64,000 nucleotides of DNA, from positions 1-64,000 of IMG/VR virus record IMGVR_UViG_3300013103_000001, one strand, 5' to 3'. The number at the start of each line of letters is the position of its first letter. The stretch's first letter is position 1. This document shows positions 50,148 to 57,989 of the stretch, piece by piece. The translations under genes were made by a program, and so were the position numbers. Under the pieces are notes generated by a model, which did no database searches, was not told where the DNA came from, and saw only the letters and a list, made by a program, of their open reading frames with translations. This DNA is from a virus.

Positions 50148-51163
50148 TTTTTCACTCCTCTTAGTTTATTAGCAAAAATGTCGCAATATGAACAGTAAAC
50201 ACCGCAAGCAGAGTTGCAGAAGTGGCCATTATCTTGGAAATACTCGAGGAACCCAGCTAGCTTAGAACTATCTATGTAATAATCGTAGCCCTCTCCTTCA
50301 TCTTCTAACCTCCCAGGCACTATTGGGAACAAGTCAAGAAGGTTGCCGTCGTGCTTTTCGTTCACATAAGCTTTTATAACTCTTTTTTGAAACTCTAGCG
50401 GCATAGTCCTCCCGGTGATTTTGAACCACTTCACTCCAGTTTTTCTATAGACTTCGAGGTCCTCTGGGCAAATAAACCTCGCTTTCAAGATCTCTGCAAT
50501 GAAGTCTTTTTTCTGGACTGCCCAACAGTTGTTATACGGGTAGTCTTTATACTTCGTATTTGTCCCTTGCATTATGTAATGGTGGTTCCTCCAAGGGCAC
50601 CCTTGGACGCACACTTCGTTCACTATTAGCTCAAGGTCACACCCACTGCTCAAGAGGCTCTTTATCAAGAGGAAGTTCCTGTTCTCCATCAGGTCGAGGA
50701 CGACTCGGTCTATGTTCTCGTACCTCTCAGCGAGGAGTTTGTACGTCCTGACGGAGTTCACTCGCAAGATCGTAGACAAAATAACTTTAAGGCCAGGGAA
50801 GTGCTCTTCCATCAACTCTACAATTATTGGTGCGCTCACTATAAATTTCTCAACTCCACAGTTCTTGATTAAGTTAAGAAAAGTTAGCACTCCTTTGATA
50901 TTACTCTCTGTCGGGAGAAAAGCAGGAGAGTTCAGAGCGTAGACAACATCGAGGTTGCAAGACTCTTTTGCATACTCAATGTGGTCTATAAGACCTTTCA
51001 CGCTAACTCTAGGGAGCCTAGAACTCTCTCGAGCTGTCCCGATCGGGTCATTAAGTAAAGAACCATAGACTTCTTTGACTTTCACTCTCTTAGACTCCGA
51101 GTTCATATCTGCTATAAAGTCGAGGAGCCCGTTGTTAAATAAAGTCCCAGTCGTTAAATACAT
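50141..51163 (-). CDS. U32 peptidase-family Fe-S protein (UbiU/TrhP-like)
   Basis: The N-terminal TIM-barrel part (VKGLIDHIEYAKESCNLDVV; IKGVLTFLNLIKNCGVEKFI; YENIDRVVLDLMENR) leads to VNEVCVQGCPWRNHHYIMQG, the conserved cysteine motif of U32 proteins. Further cysteines are in a final FCNSACGVYCSYCDIF cluster. Relatives are oxygen-independent hydroxylases (UbiU/UbiV) and tRNA or rRNA base hydroxylases (TrhP, RlhA). It sits between the SurE-like and kinase/deaminase genes, so it may act on nucleotides or nucleic acids. The ATG follows AGGTGATGTGTT. Confidence 0.8.
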   Translation of the reverse strand: MYLTTGTLFNNGLLDFIADMNSESKRVKVKEVYGSLLNDPIGTARESSRLPRVSVKGLIDHIEYAKESCNLDVVYALNSPAFLPTESNIKGVLTFLNLIKNCGVEKFIVSAPIIVELMEEHFPGLKVILSTILRVNSVRTYKLLAERYENIDRVVLDLMENRNFLLIKSLLSSGCDLELIVNEVCVQGCPWRNHHYIMQGTNTKYKDYPYNNCWAVQKKDFIAEILKARFICPEDLEVYRKTGVKWFKITGRTMPLEFQKRVIKAYVNEKHDGNLLDLFPIVPGRLEDEGEGYDYYIDSSKLAGFLEYFQDNGHFCNSACGVYCSYCDIFANKLRGVKKC

Positions 51164-51912
51164 AACACATCACCTAATTCTTCATTACTATATATACTAT
51201 TCTTAAAAGGCATTACAGAAATATAACCGCTCAGAGCTGCTCTCACGTCGTCGTCCCTATCGCACTCTTTAAAAAATATATCGCGGCGTCTGTTTTTATA
51301 CGTGAGCAAATAAAACGTCCCTCGAAACGTTTCAAATCGGGCGAACTCGTCTTGAAAGTTTATATTAGACTGCTTTGTAAATATAACTTTGTCTAGTGAA
51401 GCTCCTGGAGGGATTATAATGTTTAACCCAATGCGTTTTTTCTTTAATACGTCCAATTTGATTTTTTTTAAGATTTCGCTCCCGATTTGAGACGCTCTGT
51501 GAAAGTCTGTGCCTTTAAGCACTGAGCACGAGACCGTCGGGTACCCGTAAGAGAGGGCTGCTAGAGACGCTCCAATCGTCGCAGAGACGAGGATATCTCC
51601 TCCAAAATTTGGCTCCGGGTTCAATCCAGATACTATAATGTCTGGGTTAAACTTTAAAGTAGTGAGGCCGAAAACAGTACAGTCTCTAGGAGTACCTGTT
51701 ATCTGGTATAAGTTATTTTTAAGTTTTTCAGCTCTTATGAACGATAGGGATATAGAGCTGCTCTTTGCTGCACTATCAAACTTAGGGAGGACGCTTAAGA
51801 CTTCGTGGTCTTCTAAGAGTGTGTCCCTAAAGATCTTTACAGAGTTTTCTTCGTCAGATAGAAAAAAAGAAGAGTTTTTGATAGGTTCGTCTGCTACGTG
51901 TAAAATTTTCAC
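51154..51912 (-). CDS. SurE-like nucleotidase, divergent
   Basis: The core GTPRDCTVFGLTTLKFNPDI and VSGLNPEPNFGGDILVSATI, followed by GASLAALSYGYPTVSCS, matches the SurE fold (T-P-x-D-C-V, D-x-V-x-SG-x-N-x-x-x-N-x-G, GT-x-x-A). The N-terminal NDDG metal motif is changed to ADEP, so one Asp remains and the second is Glu. Surviving metal ligands may still support 5'/3'-nucleotidase activity, but specificity is open. The start is GTG at 51910-51912 after GGTGATTAAAAA. It sits at the head of the nucleotide-metabolism genes. Confidence 0.75.
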   Translation of the reverse strand: MKILHVADEPIKNSSFFLSDEENSVKIFRDTLLEDHEVLSVLPKFDSAAKSSSISLSFIRAEKLKNNLYQITGTPRDCTVFGLTTLKFNPDIIVSGLNPEPNFGGDILVSATIGASLAALSYGYPTVSCSVLKGTDFHRASQIGSEILKKIKLDVLKKKRIGLNIIIPPGASLDKVIFTKQSNINFQDEFARFETFRGTFYLLTYKNRRRDIFFKECDRDDDVRAALSGYISVMPFKNSIYSNEELGDVLCI

Positions 51913-51924
51913 TTTTTAATCACC

Positions 51925-52812
51925 TCAAAAGTCGAGAGTGGGCTCAATTACAGCTATCCTGTCGAGAATTTTCCCGAAGCTAGGCTTCACAATCTCTTCA
52001 TTGAAATTAAGCCCTGCTCTCGAACCGCGGACAGTCCCGTACCTAGTCGCGACACCACCAACGTATTTGATGTTCATTTCTAAAATCAAGTCAAGCCAGT
52101 AGCCTGTTGAGTAATGCCAAACTGGAGCGTATGCTCCAGTCTTCTGTAGGCGTTGTTTCCCAGTATCTGTGGGGAGGACATCCCATACCTCTTTCACTTT
52201 TGCAGTCACTATAACGTTACAGTGGACCCTTCGGATCAATTTCATGAGAGACTCCCACTTGTCGTTCCTCCAATACCAATCGGAAGGCCTGACGTCAGCT
52301 TGGAACCCTGTCTTTTTAGGCCCCAATTTTAAGACTTCTAAGCGGAGGTAAGAGTTAACCCAGCTATAGACGTCAGAGAGAGAGTCTATAACGATGGTCC
52401 CTTCCTTTTCGTCTGCTAATTCAACTAAAGTGTCCCAAAAAAGTTCGAAGGACTTGCACGGGTCGACTTCTTTTTCATCGTTTTCGACATATACAGGGCA
52501 CACTCTCACTTTCTTTGCCTTAAACTGTTTTTTATAAAAACGTGGGAGCCAGCTCGCAGCATTCTCTGTATCGATGATAGACGTCACGACTCCTGGAGGG
52601 ATTTTAGGGCCAACTACGGAATCAGTCCACTTTTCTACGAGAGAAGCAGAAGCAGAAAATATGCTTTTCCCGACTTTTTCTCTACCGATGACTGCCATCT
52701 TAATTCCAGCAGTTTTGGTTATAGCTGCTTTATCATAATACGTCCATTCTCCTCTTATTTTCTCAGAAATTTTTTCAACTGGTTCTCTAGCGGCTTGCTC
52801 CATCCAACCCAT
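51925..52812 (-). CDS. RecA-like recombination ATPase (Sak4-like)
   Basis: Walker A is GREKVGKS (43-50), Walker B TIVIDSLSDVY, with a P-loop fold typical of AAA_24/Sak4 proteins, which are phage recombinases of about this length. VIVTAKVKEVW is a sensor-like strand. It overlaps the SSB candidate upstream as TGATG. In phages Sak4-type ATPases act with a cognate SSB in single-strand annealing; the same pair is found here. Confidence 0.75.
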   Translation of the reverse strand: MGWMEQAAREPVEKISEKIRGEWTYYDKAAITKTAGIKMAVIGREKVGKSIFSASASLVEKWTDSVVGPKIPPGVVTSIIDTENAASWLPRFYKKQFKAKKVRVCPVYVENDEKEVDPCKSFELFWDTLVELADEKEGTIVIDSLSDVYSWVNSYLRLEVLKLGPKKTGFQADVRPSDWYWRNDKWESLMKLIRRVHCNVIVTAKVKEVWDVLPTDTGKQRLQKTGAYAPVWHYSTGYWLDLILEMNIKYVGGVATRYGTVRGSRAGLNFNEEIVKPSFGKILDRIAVIEPTLDF

Positions 52813-53930
52813 CAGTCAAAATCCTCCTCTGTTAACTGAATGACTTCATCACGACTTTCCTCAACTTTCTCTGGCTCGAGGTCCTCTTTTTTTATTTCTT
52901 GGACTTCTGGTGCTTTGATTAGATATTGTGGGTAGGCGTATATTCCGAGGACACTTATGACTATTTCATCAGGGTTGCTTTTTGTCCCTTTTGAAGTCTG
53001 CCCGCAGACCATCAGCTTACTCCCACTAGAGAAGTTCGGTTTGATAAACTCTGGGACGTAGCACTTCACTGGAGGTAAGTCTTTCTCGTCTAACTTTTCG
53101 TCATCAAGCCACATAGTCCAGCTCCCAAAAGGACTTATTGAAGGGTCTAGAGACAGGACAAATGCGTCGAAGACTACGAACCGATTAAAGTCGTCTTTAA
53201 ATGCGTTGTGCCACTCGGCCAGCATGTCTATTTTACATTTGTGGTCTTTTAACGCTGTAGAGAAAAGAGTTTTTGGAGGAGGGACTTCTATATTTTTTGC
53301 AGGTTGAAATTCTGTTAACGCTGAGTAATTTAGGATAATCGGGTTTGACGTCACGTCGCTTTCAATTGCAAAAAACTCAACAGGTACAAATGTTGGGATC
53401 TTTGGAAGTATATAATCAGAGCTCTTAGGGTCCGCTGGACTACGAGATATGATGAGGACAAAAGGCTTCCAGTCCAATTTATCTGTAGACTTTAGTGGAG
53501 AGCGGCTAGCTACTCCGAAGACTTTGAAGAGAAAGTTCTCTTTTAGTGGGAGCCCATAGTTCCTGTTTTTAGTCCCTGTCGAGAAGAACTCGACGTTGTC
53601 TAGAGGAGTCCCGTCTTCGTCTGTGTACCCTAAACTTATTGCTTTCTGAGGGTCTCTCTTGAAGAGCTGTTTTGCAGCTTTCCAGCGTTTGTTATTAGTG
53701 TCAAAAGGCTTCGATCGACCAAAGACTACTCCACAGTATCGAGCAGCAGTAGAAATAGCTCGACGCCTGTATTTTGCGCGGACTTGCTGCCTCGCGACTT
53801 TTTCCTGGTCTTCTTCTGAGAGGTCGGGGAAAAGGCTTTTTGTGTCTTCCAGTGTTTTTAAGTACTCTTTTTTGAGAGCTTCGATCGGCTCTTTGAACTT
53901 TTCACTCCATTTTTTTAAAAAATCGTTCAT
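52812..53930 (-). CDS. Candidate single-stranded DNA-binding protein with acidic C-tail
   Basis: The ATG at 53928-53930 is chosen because GAGG and a TATA box (TTTTTATATTTTTATA) lie just upstream; a longer frame would run through that promoter. After a helical N-terminus the central 250 residues are beta-rich and OB-fold-like. The C-terminus is a long acidic tail ending IQLTEEDFD, the hallmark of SSB proteins. It is immediately upstream of the RecA-like ATPase. There is no convincing sequence match to a named SSB family, so the call rests on tail, composition and context. Confidence 0.55.
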   Translation of the reverse strand: MNDFLKKWSEKFKEPIEALKKEYLKTLEDTKSLFPDLSEEDQEKVARQQVRAKYRRRAISTAARYCGVVFGRSKPFDTNNKRWKAAKQLFKRDPQKAISLGYTDEDGTPLDNVEFFSTGTKNRNYGLPLKENFLFKVFGVASRSPLKSTDKLDWKPFVLIISRSPADPKSSDYILPKIPTFVPVEFFAIESDVTSNPIILNYSALTEFQPAKNIEVPPPKTLFSTALKDHKCKIDMLAEWHNAFKDDFNRFVVFDAFVLSLDPSISPFGSWTMWLDDEKLDEKDLPPVKCYVPEFIKPNFSSGSKLMVCGQTSKGTKSNPDEIVISVLGIYAYPQYLIKAPEVQEIKKEDLEPEKVEESRDEVIQLTEEDFD

Positions 53931-54037
53931 ATATATATAACCTCTACGAAATTTGGTAATAAAAAGTAGAATATAAAAATATAAAAATATTCTTTTGTGC
54001 CTCACCACAGTCAAGGAAAAAAAAATATGAGGAGCCT

Positions 54038-54796
54038 TCAGGACTCGCCGCCAGGCACCCGCTTCTTCCGCTCTTCTGGAGGCATCTTCTTCCAAGCTTC
54101 ACTGCCACGCTTACTGAGTTTCTTGATCCTCTTTTTCGCAGCTTTTCTCGCAGCTTTTTGAACTTTGCTAGGGTGAGACTTTCTATACTTCAACTTACCT
54201 ACAAGGTCCATAAACTGGTCCCAAGAAATCCCTTTATACCCGTGGTTTTTCCTGCACTTAGAAATCGCTTTGACAGCTAGCCTCATCTCTTTCTCGTTCA
54301 AAAGAGGGACGTTCTTAGGAGTTAGCTTCTCGTTTAAAGCATATTTGAACTTTTTGTGATAGGCCCAGAGGGTCGCTAAAACGAGGCGTAGTCTGAGAGT
54401 CCTCGCGTTTACACCTCTTTCTGAGAGGACCCCTCGTTCGTAATCTTCTTCGATATTTTCGAGAGTGTCTAACACCTCTGAGAGGTGGGAAAAGCGGCCG
54501 ACAGGGTCTAAGTCCTCGACGTCCCTGCCGAGGTAGAGGTCTTCTCCTTTCGGGACCCACGCGACTCTGCCTTTGTAGTCTATAGTAGGCCTCTCGACTT
54601 CGCTCTTCGCGAGGAGCTCTTCATAAGTATAGCCTGGAAAAGCGTCTTGCCAGTCGTCTGTTATCCACGTCGGAGGCATCCTAAGTTGAGCAGCAGAAAC
54701 AGTCCGGCCAAACTCGGAAGGGAGTTTTACTTTAGTTTGAGCGAGCTCTTTCCACTTTTTTCGAGCTGCTTTAATTCCTTTTTTCGGCCTAGACAT
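54038..54796 (-). CDS. SKP-tagged basic protein of unknown function
   Basis: It starts at ATG 54794-54796 after GTGATCAAG and gives MSRPKKGIKAARKKWKE, the tag. The 252-residue protein is very basic at both ends (RKSHPSKVQKAARKAAKKRI) with an acidic middle. It may bind DNA through its tails. It precedes the SSB/RecA operon but has its own promoter. Function unknown. Confidence 0.65.
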   Translation of the reverse strand: MSRPKKGIKAARKKWKELAQTKVKLPSEFGRTVSAAQLRMPPTWITDDWQDAFPGYTYEELLAKSEVERPTIDYKGRVAWVPKGEDLYLGRDVEDLDPVGRFSHLSEVLDTLENIEEDYERGVLSERGVNARTLRLRLVLATLWAYHKKFKYALNEKLTPKNVPLLNEKEMRLAVKAISKCRKNHGYKGISWDQFMDLVGKLKYRKSHPSKVQKAARKAAKKRIKKLSKRGSEAWKKMPPEERKKRVPGGES

Positions 54797-54893
54797 CCTT
54801 GATCACTTCATACTAGAAATATGTGAACTTAGATATATATTTGTTTCCTCGCTAAAGAATATTTATATTATCGGCTGCAAATAATTACTTATT
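54797..54893. promoter_or_regulatory. Divergent promoter region
   Basis: A TATA-like ATATATATTTG near 54829-54840 serves the SKP-tagged gene to the left. ATATTTATATTATC near 54848-54862 lies 30-45 nt before the plus-strand nuclease start. No coding frame. Confidence 0.5.
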
Positions 54894-55484
54894 ATGGTAA
54901 AAATATTTGTAGACGATAGAGAATATTTCACAGATAAAGAATTTCTTACAAAAAGGTTGCTCATAGGGGACTATACGGCAGAGCATTTGGACGCTGTTGT
55001 AGAGCACAAAACACCAAGGGACTTCGAGAAAAGCTGTACTACAGGGCATTTAGTAAACCAAGTAATTAAAATGAATAACACGTATAAAAAAAGTGTAGTC
55101 GTAGTATCAGGGATCCCAAACTTCTCCAATCAAATACTCGGGAGGTTAGCAAGATTGATAGCGAGTTCAAACACGTCTTTTGTATTCCTTAAATCGAAAG
55201 GAAATGCGTTCTACTTTATTAAAAAGTTCTTCGAGAAGGTCGAAGACGAGAAGCCTTTAACCCCGGAAGTACAGCTGTTCTCGACTGAAGATATGAGGAG
55301 AGCAGCTCTCTGTTGTATACCGTCTATAGGCTGGACTCTCGCAGAGAGGCTGCTAGAAAAGTTCAAAACAATGAGAGCAATCGCTTCTGCTAGCCTGAAA
55401 GAGTTGACAAAAGTTAGAGGCATAGGTAAAGAAAAAGCTGTAAAAGTCGTTGAATTTTTTAGCTATGAAAAAGGAAGAGACTAA
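54894..55484 (+). CDS. ERCC4-type (XPF/Hef-like) structure-specific nuclease
   Basis: The nuclease domain has VDDRE (7-11 region), LLIGDYTAEHLDAVVEHKTP and RDFEKS, corresponding to the GDY-x(n)-ERK-x3-D motif with His in place of Arg. A helix-hairpin-helix pair occupies about residues 137-185 (CIPSIGWTLAERLLEKFKTM and LTKVRGIGKEKAVKVVEFF). It cuts branched DNA at 3' flaps or forks. At 196 residues it is the nuclease-HhH part alone, without Hef's helicase. It is a plus-strand gene with its own promoter and converges on the ATPase-nuclease gene, overlapping 4 bp. Confidence 0.9.
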   Translation: MVKIFVDDREYFTDKEFLTKRLLIGDYTAEHLDAVVEHKTPRDFEKSCTTGHLVNQVIKMNNTYKKSVVVVSGIPNFSNQILGRLARLIASSNTSFVFLKSKGNAFYFIKKFFEKVEDEKPLTPEVQLFSTEDMRRAALCCIPSIGWTLAERLLEKFKTMRAIASASLKELTKVRGIGKEKAVKVVEFFSYEKGRD

Positions 55485-57130
55485 GATATAATTTCAGCAG
55501 GTATTTCAATTGACACTTTCTCAGGGTCTTTATAACTCGTTTCTACAATAGTTTCGTACTTCCAGTACGTGTTATAATAGTGTATCAAGAGCTTGACCTC
55601 GTGCTTTTTAGCAGCGAGTTCTCTTGCTTTTCTTATCTCTGGCATGAACTCTTTTGGCCTTATCTTAAAATTAGTTATATTTATAGCTGAAGCTTTTGTG
55701 TTTATAACAGCGTAGAGCCCACTTTTGTACTTCACAACTAAGTCTGGGTCTAGCCGTCTGTCTTTTGCTCTATATACTTTCTCTACATCTTCGTCTTGCT
55801 CGTATTTCTTAGCGCAATAACTCTCCCACTGCCTGCCTAACTCTTTTCTAACTACTATCAAAACGCTCCTTATATTTTTTTCTATTTTCTTGAGGGAAAT
55901 TTCTTCTGAGTCTATGTCTCCTTTCTTACTAAAAGCGTCATAAATCTCTTCTGTAGTCTTCCCTGAGTATGCGAGCTGGAACTGCAAGATCTTATCTTCT
56001 TTGTCCTTCCCTCTCACTCTCTTGAAGGCTTTTGACATGTCGAAAAAGAACTTATTGTAGTGCTCTTCTACAGGCTCTAAGTTGACGACTCTCTCTCCTC
56101 CAGTCAGCTTTTCCTCTTTTTCACTCTCCTGGGAGAAGTCTTCCCTAGGGAGTTCTTCTTCTAAAGGCTCACTAAGCGCGCCCATTCTTATTTTAATAGA
56201 GATATACTGGAGGAGGTTCTTAGTGTACTGAGCGCTCGGAGAGTCTATCCCAGCTAAAGAAACAAATGGACGGATTTCGGACGACACGTTCTTTTTTTTA
56301 GTGTCTATTGGGATTTTGTTCTCTTTGATATACCTTAAAACTCTTTCTGTATCTTCAAGAAGTTTTTCTGCTTCCTTTTTACCGTCCATAGCGACCATCC
56401 CTCCAGCTTCGAGGAGGTCGTCTATGTTTTTCATCTTCATGTCTTCATACTTTTTCAGTAAGTCTTCAGGGATCCCTTTCTTTATATAACATATGCCTAA
56501 GATCGTGTTGTTCCTCCCTCCTCGGACCAACATCCGAGAGAGGCCTGTCTCTTCGTTATACCCGAGCGTTTCAAATTTGAGGTTCACTACTAAGTCTTGC
56601 ATCTCGTTTGGGGTGATCCCTATGTAGTTAATTTGTTTTGCTCTAACCGCTTTTCTGATATTATTTATAGAGTCGAGAGTAATCCTAGAGCCTGCTCCGT
56701 GGATAACAGGACGTTCGTCCTGCAAAATTATGTCTCCGGGGTTTGCTTTTTTTAAGATGTCATTGACTTCCCAATCAGAAAAGCAGATATAAATCTTAGA
56801 GGGCTTCCCTTGCTTTAAATACATATACTGTAAAATACAAGCGAGTGAGAGGCCTGCTATCGACTTACCTGTGCCTGGTGGGCCGAAGACAGTCATTATT
56901 ACGTTCATCTTCTTAGTAGCTGTTTGTTCGAACCTCTTCCACACTATTTTGGAAATATTGTTCTTGAGAGCCCTTTTAATCTCGTCCCATTTTACAGCGT
57001 CTTGGATTATAAAAGCCTTATCGTCTTCATAGAGGAAGAAAAAATCTCCTAAGACTCTCGAAATCTCTTCCTTTTTCCTTTCTAAGAGGACGTCTTTGTC
57101 TTTCTCCTCTCTAGGGAGCGCCATCGGCAT
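55481..57130 (-). CDS. P-loop ATPase with C-terminal nuclease-like domain, candidate packaging/translocase
   Basis: Walker A is GPPGTGKS (83-90), with a Walker B-like GDIILQDERP. A following NNIRKAVRAKQINYIGITPN resembles the sensor strand of HerA/Zot-type motors. The C-terminal 100 residues show LDPDLVVKYKSGLYAVINTK, a PD-(D/E)XK-like core (D-P-D, then N-x-K instead of E-x-K). ATPase plus nuclease in one chain is the layout of terminase large subunits, but the families here are different. I infer a genome-packaging or DNA-translocation role. It overlaps the upstream partner gene by 20 bp. Confidence 0.55.
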   Translation of the reverse strand: MPMALPREEKDKDVLLERKKEEISRVLGDFFFLYEDDKAFIIQDAVKWDEIKRALKNNISKIVWKRFEQTATKKMNVIMTVFGPPGTGKSIAGLSLACILQYMYLKQGKPSKIYICFSDWEVNDILKKANPGDIILQDERPVIHGAGSRITLDSINNIRKAVRAKQINYIGITPNEMQDLVVNLKFETLGYNEETGLSRMLVRGGRNNTILGICYIKKGIPEDLLKKYEDMKMKNIDDLLEAGGMVAMDGKKEAEKLLEDTERVLRYIKENKIPIDTKKKNVSSEIRPFVSLAGIDSPSAQYTKNLLQYISIKIRMGALSEPLEEELPREDFSQESEKEEKLTGGERVVNLEPVEEHYNKFFFDMSKAFKRVRGKDKEDKILQFQLAYSGKTTEEIYDAFSKKGDIDSEEISLKKIEKNIRSVLIVVRKELGRQWESYCAKKYEQDEDVEKVYRAKDRRLDPDLVVKYKSGLYAVINTKASAINITNFKIRPKEFMPEIRKARELAAKKHEVKLLIHYYNTYWKYETIVETSYKDPEKVSIEIPAEIIS

Positions 57131-57989
57131 TTGAAACTCTTCCTCTCTTCATTATTTTTTTTCTGTCTTTCATAGCCGCGATTTGAGCGTTTTTTTGGAC
57201 TTCTTGTTGTTTCCTCAGCGCGTTGTACTCAGTCACGTCGATGTTCAGTATAGAAGTGTCTCCTTCCATGATCGCTTTGAACTGAGGAGGTTCAGACCCT
57301 CCGACTGGGCCGAGTTTTCTCACTTCTCCAAGAGCTTTCGTATAGTCTTTAGCGCTCTTTGCGATAACCTCCCACTTGTTCATTTGCTCTAATCTTTTCA
57401 TCCCTGAAGACATAATATGCCCTGCAATCTGGTGTATCTTGAGTTCGATGTTCCGCGTACTTTCTTCAAAAATTCGAGACTCTCTAGGAGTCCTCTTTCG
57501 ACTTCCATACTTCGCGTAGAGTTCATAAACTTGTCGGCGGATATACTCGATCAAATTAGTAAACTGAGCGTTAGCCCTCACGTCGAGGTTCGCGACTAAA
57601 ATCGAGGAACGGAGGCCTTCGACGTGTTCTAATAGCTTAATCAGCTTGTTGTCTCTGATGCTTTCAGAATCAGTCGACTCCATTATCGCTCTCATTATTT
57701 CGCGTTGAAGTTGGAAGTTATACCGTATTTTCTTGCAAGTGGACGCTTGAGGGCATATATTGTATTCATAGTCGCGCTTGAGGAGCTTGGAAACAGCAAC
57801 TTCGAGTTCAGAGACTGCGTTGAACATCTGGTAGTTCTTTCTGTCGTGAAAGTACCTCTTGAGACGTTTAAACCTCTTTGTAATGTTGGATTTTTTGTTC
57901 TCTAGAGGTATGATCTCGAGGCACTTTTTTGAGCAGTCTACTTTGTACGTCTTAACTTCTCCGTCGAGTTCAATATCTTCCGTTTTAAT
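57111..57989 (-). CDS. Unknown helical partner of the ATPase, with ATT start
   Basis: The ATG at 57827 is too late: the same frame is open and protein-like for another 53 codons (VKTYKVDCSKKCLEIIPLEN and a basic helix), back to an ATT at 57987-57989. The ATT follows GGAGG with a 3-nt gap and overlaps the upstream TAA by one base. ACG at 57981-57983 is a less likely alternative. The 292-residue protein has two cysteine pairs near its start and long helices. Its place just before the ATPase suggests a regulator or adaptor. Confidence 0.6.
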   Translation of the reverse strand: MKTEDIELDGEVKTYKVDCSKKCLEIIPLENKKSNITKRFKRLKRYFHDRKNYQMFNAVSELEVAVSKLLKRDYEYNICPQASTCKKIRYNFQLQREIMRAIMESTDSESIRDNKLIKLLEHVEGLRSSILVANLDVRANAQFTNLIEYIRRQVYELYAKYGSRKRTPRESRIFEESTRNIELKIHQIAGHIMSSGMKRLEQMNKWEVIAKSAKDYTKALGEVRKLGPVGGSEPPQFKAIMEGDTSILNIDVTEYNALRKQQEVQKNAQIAAMKDRKKIMKRGRVSNADGAP

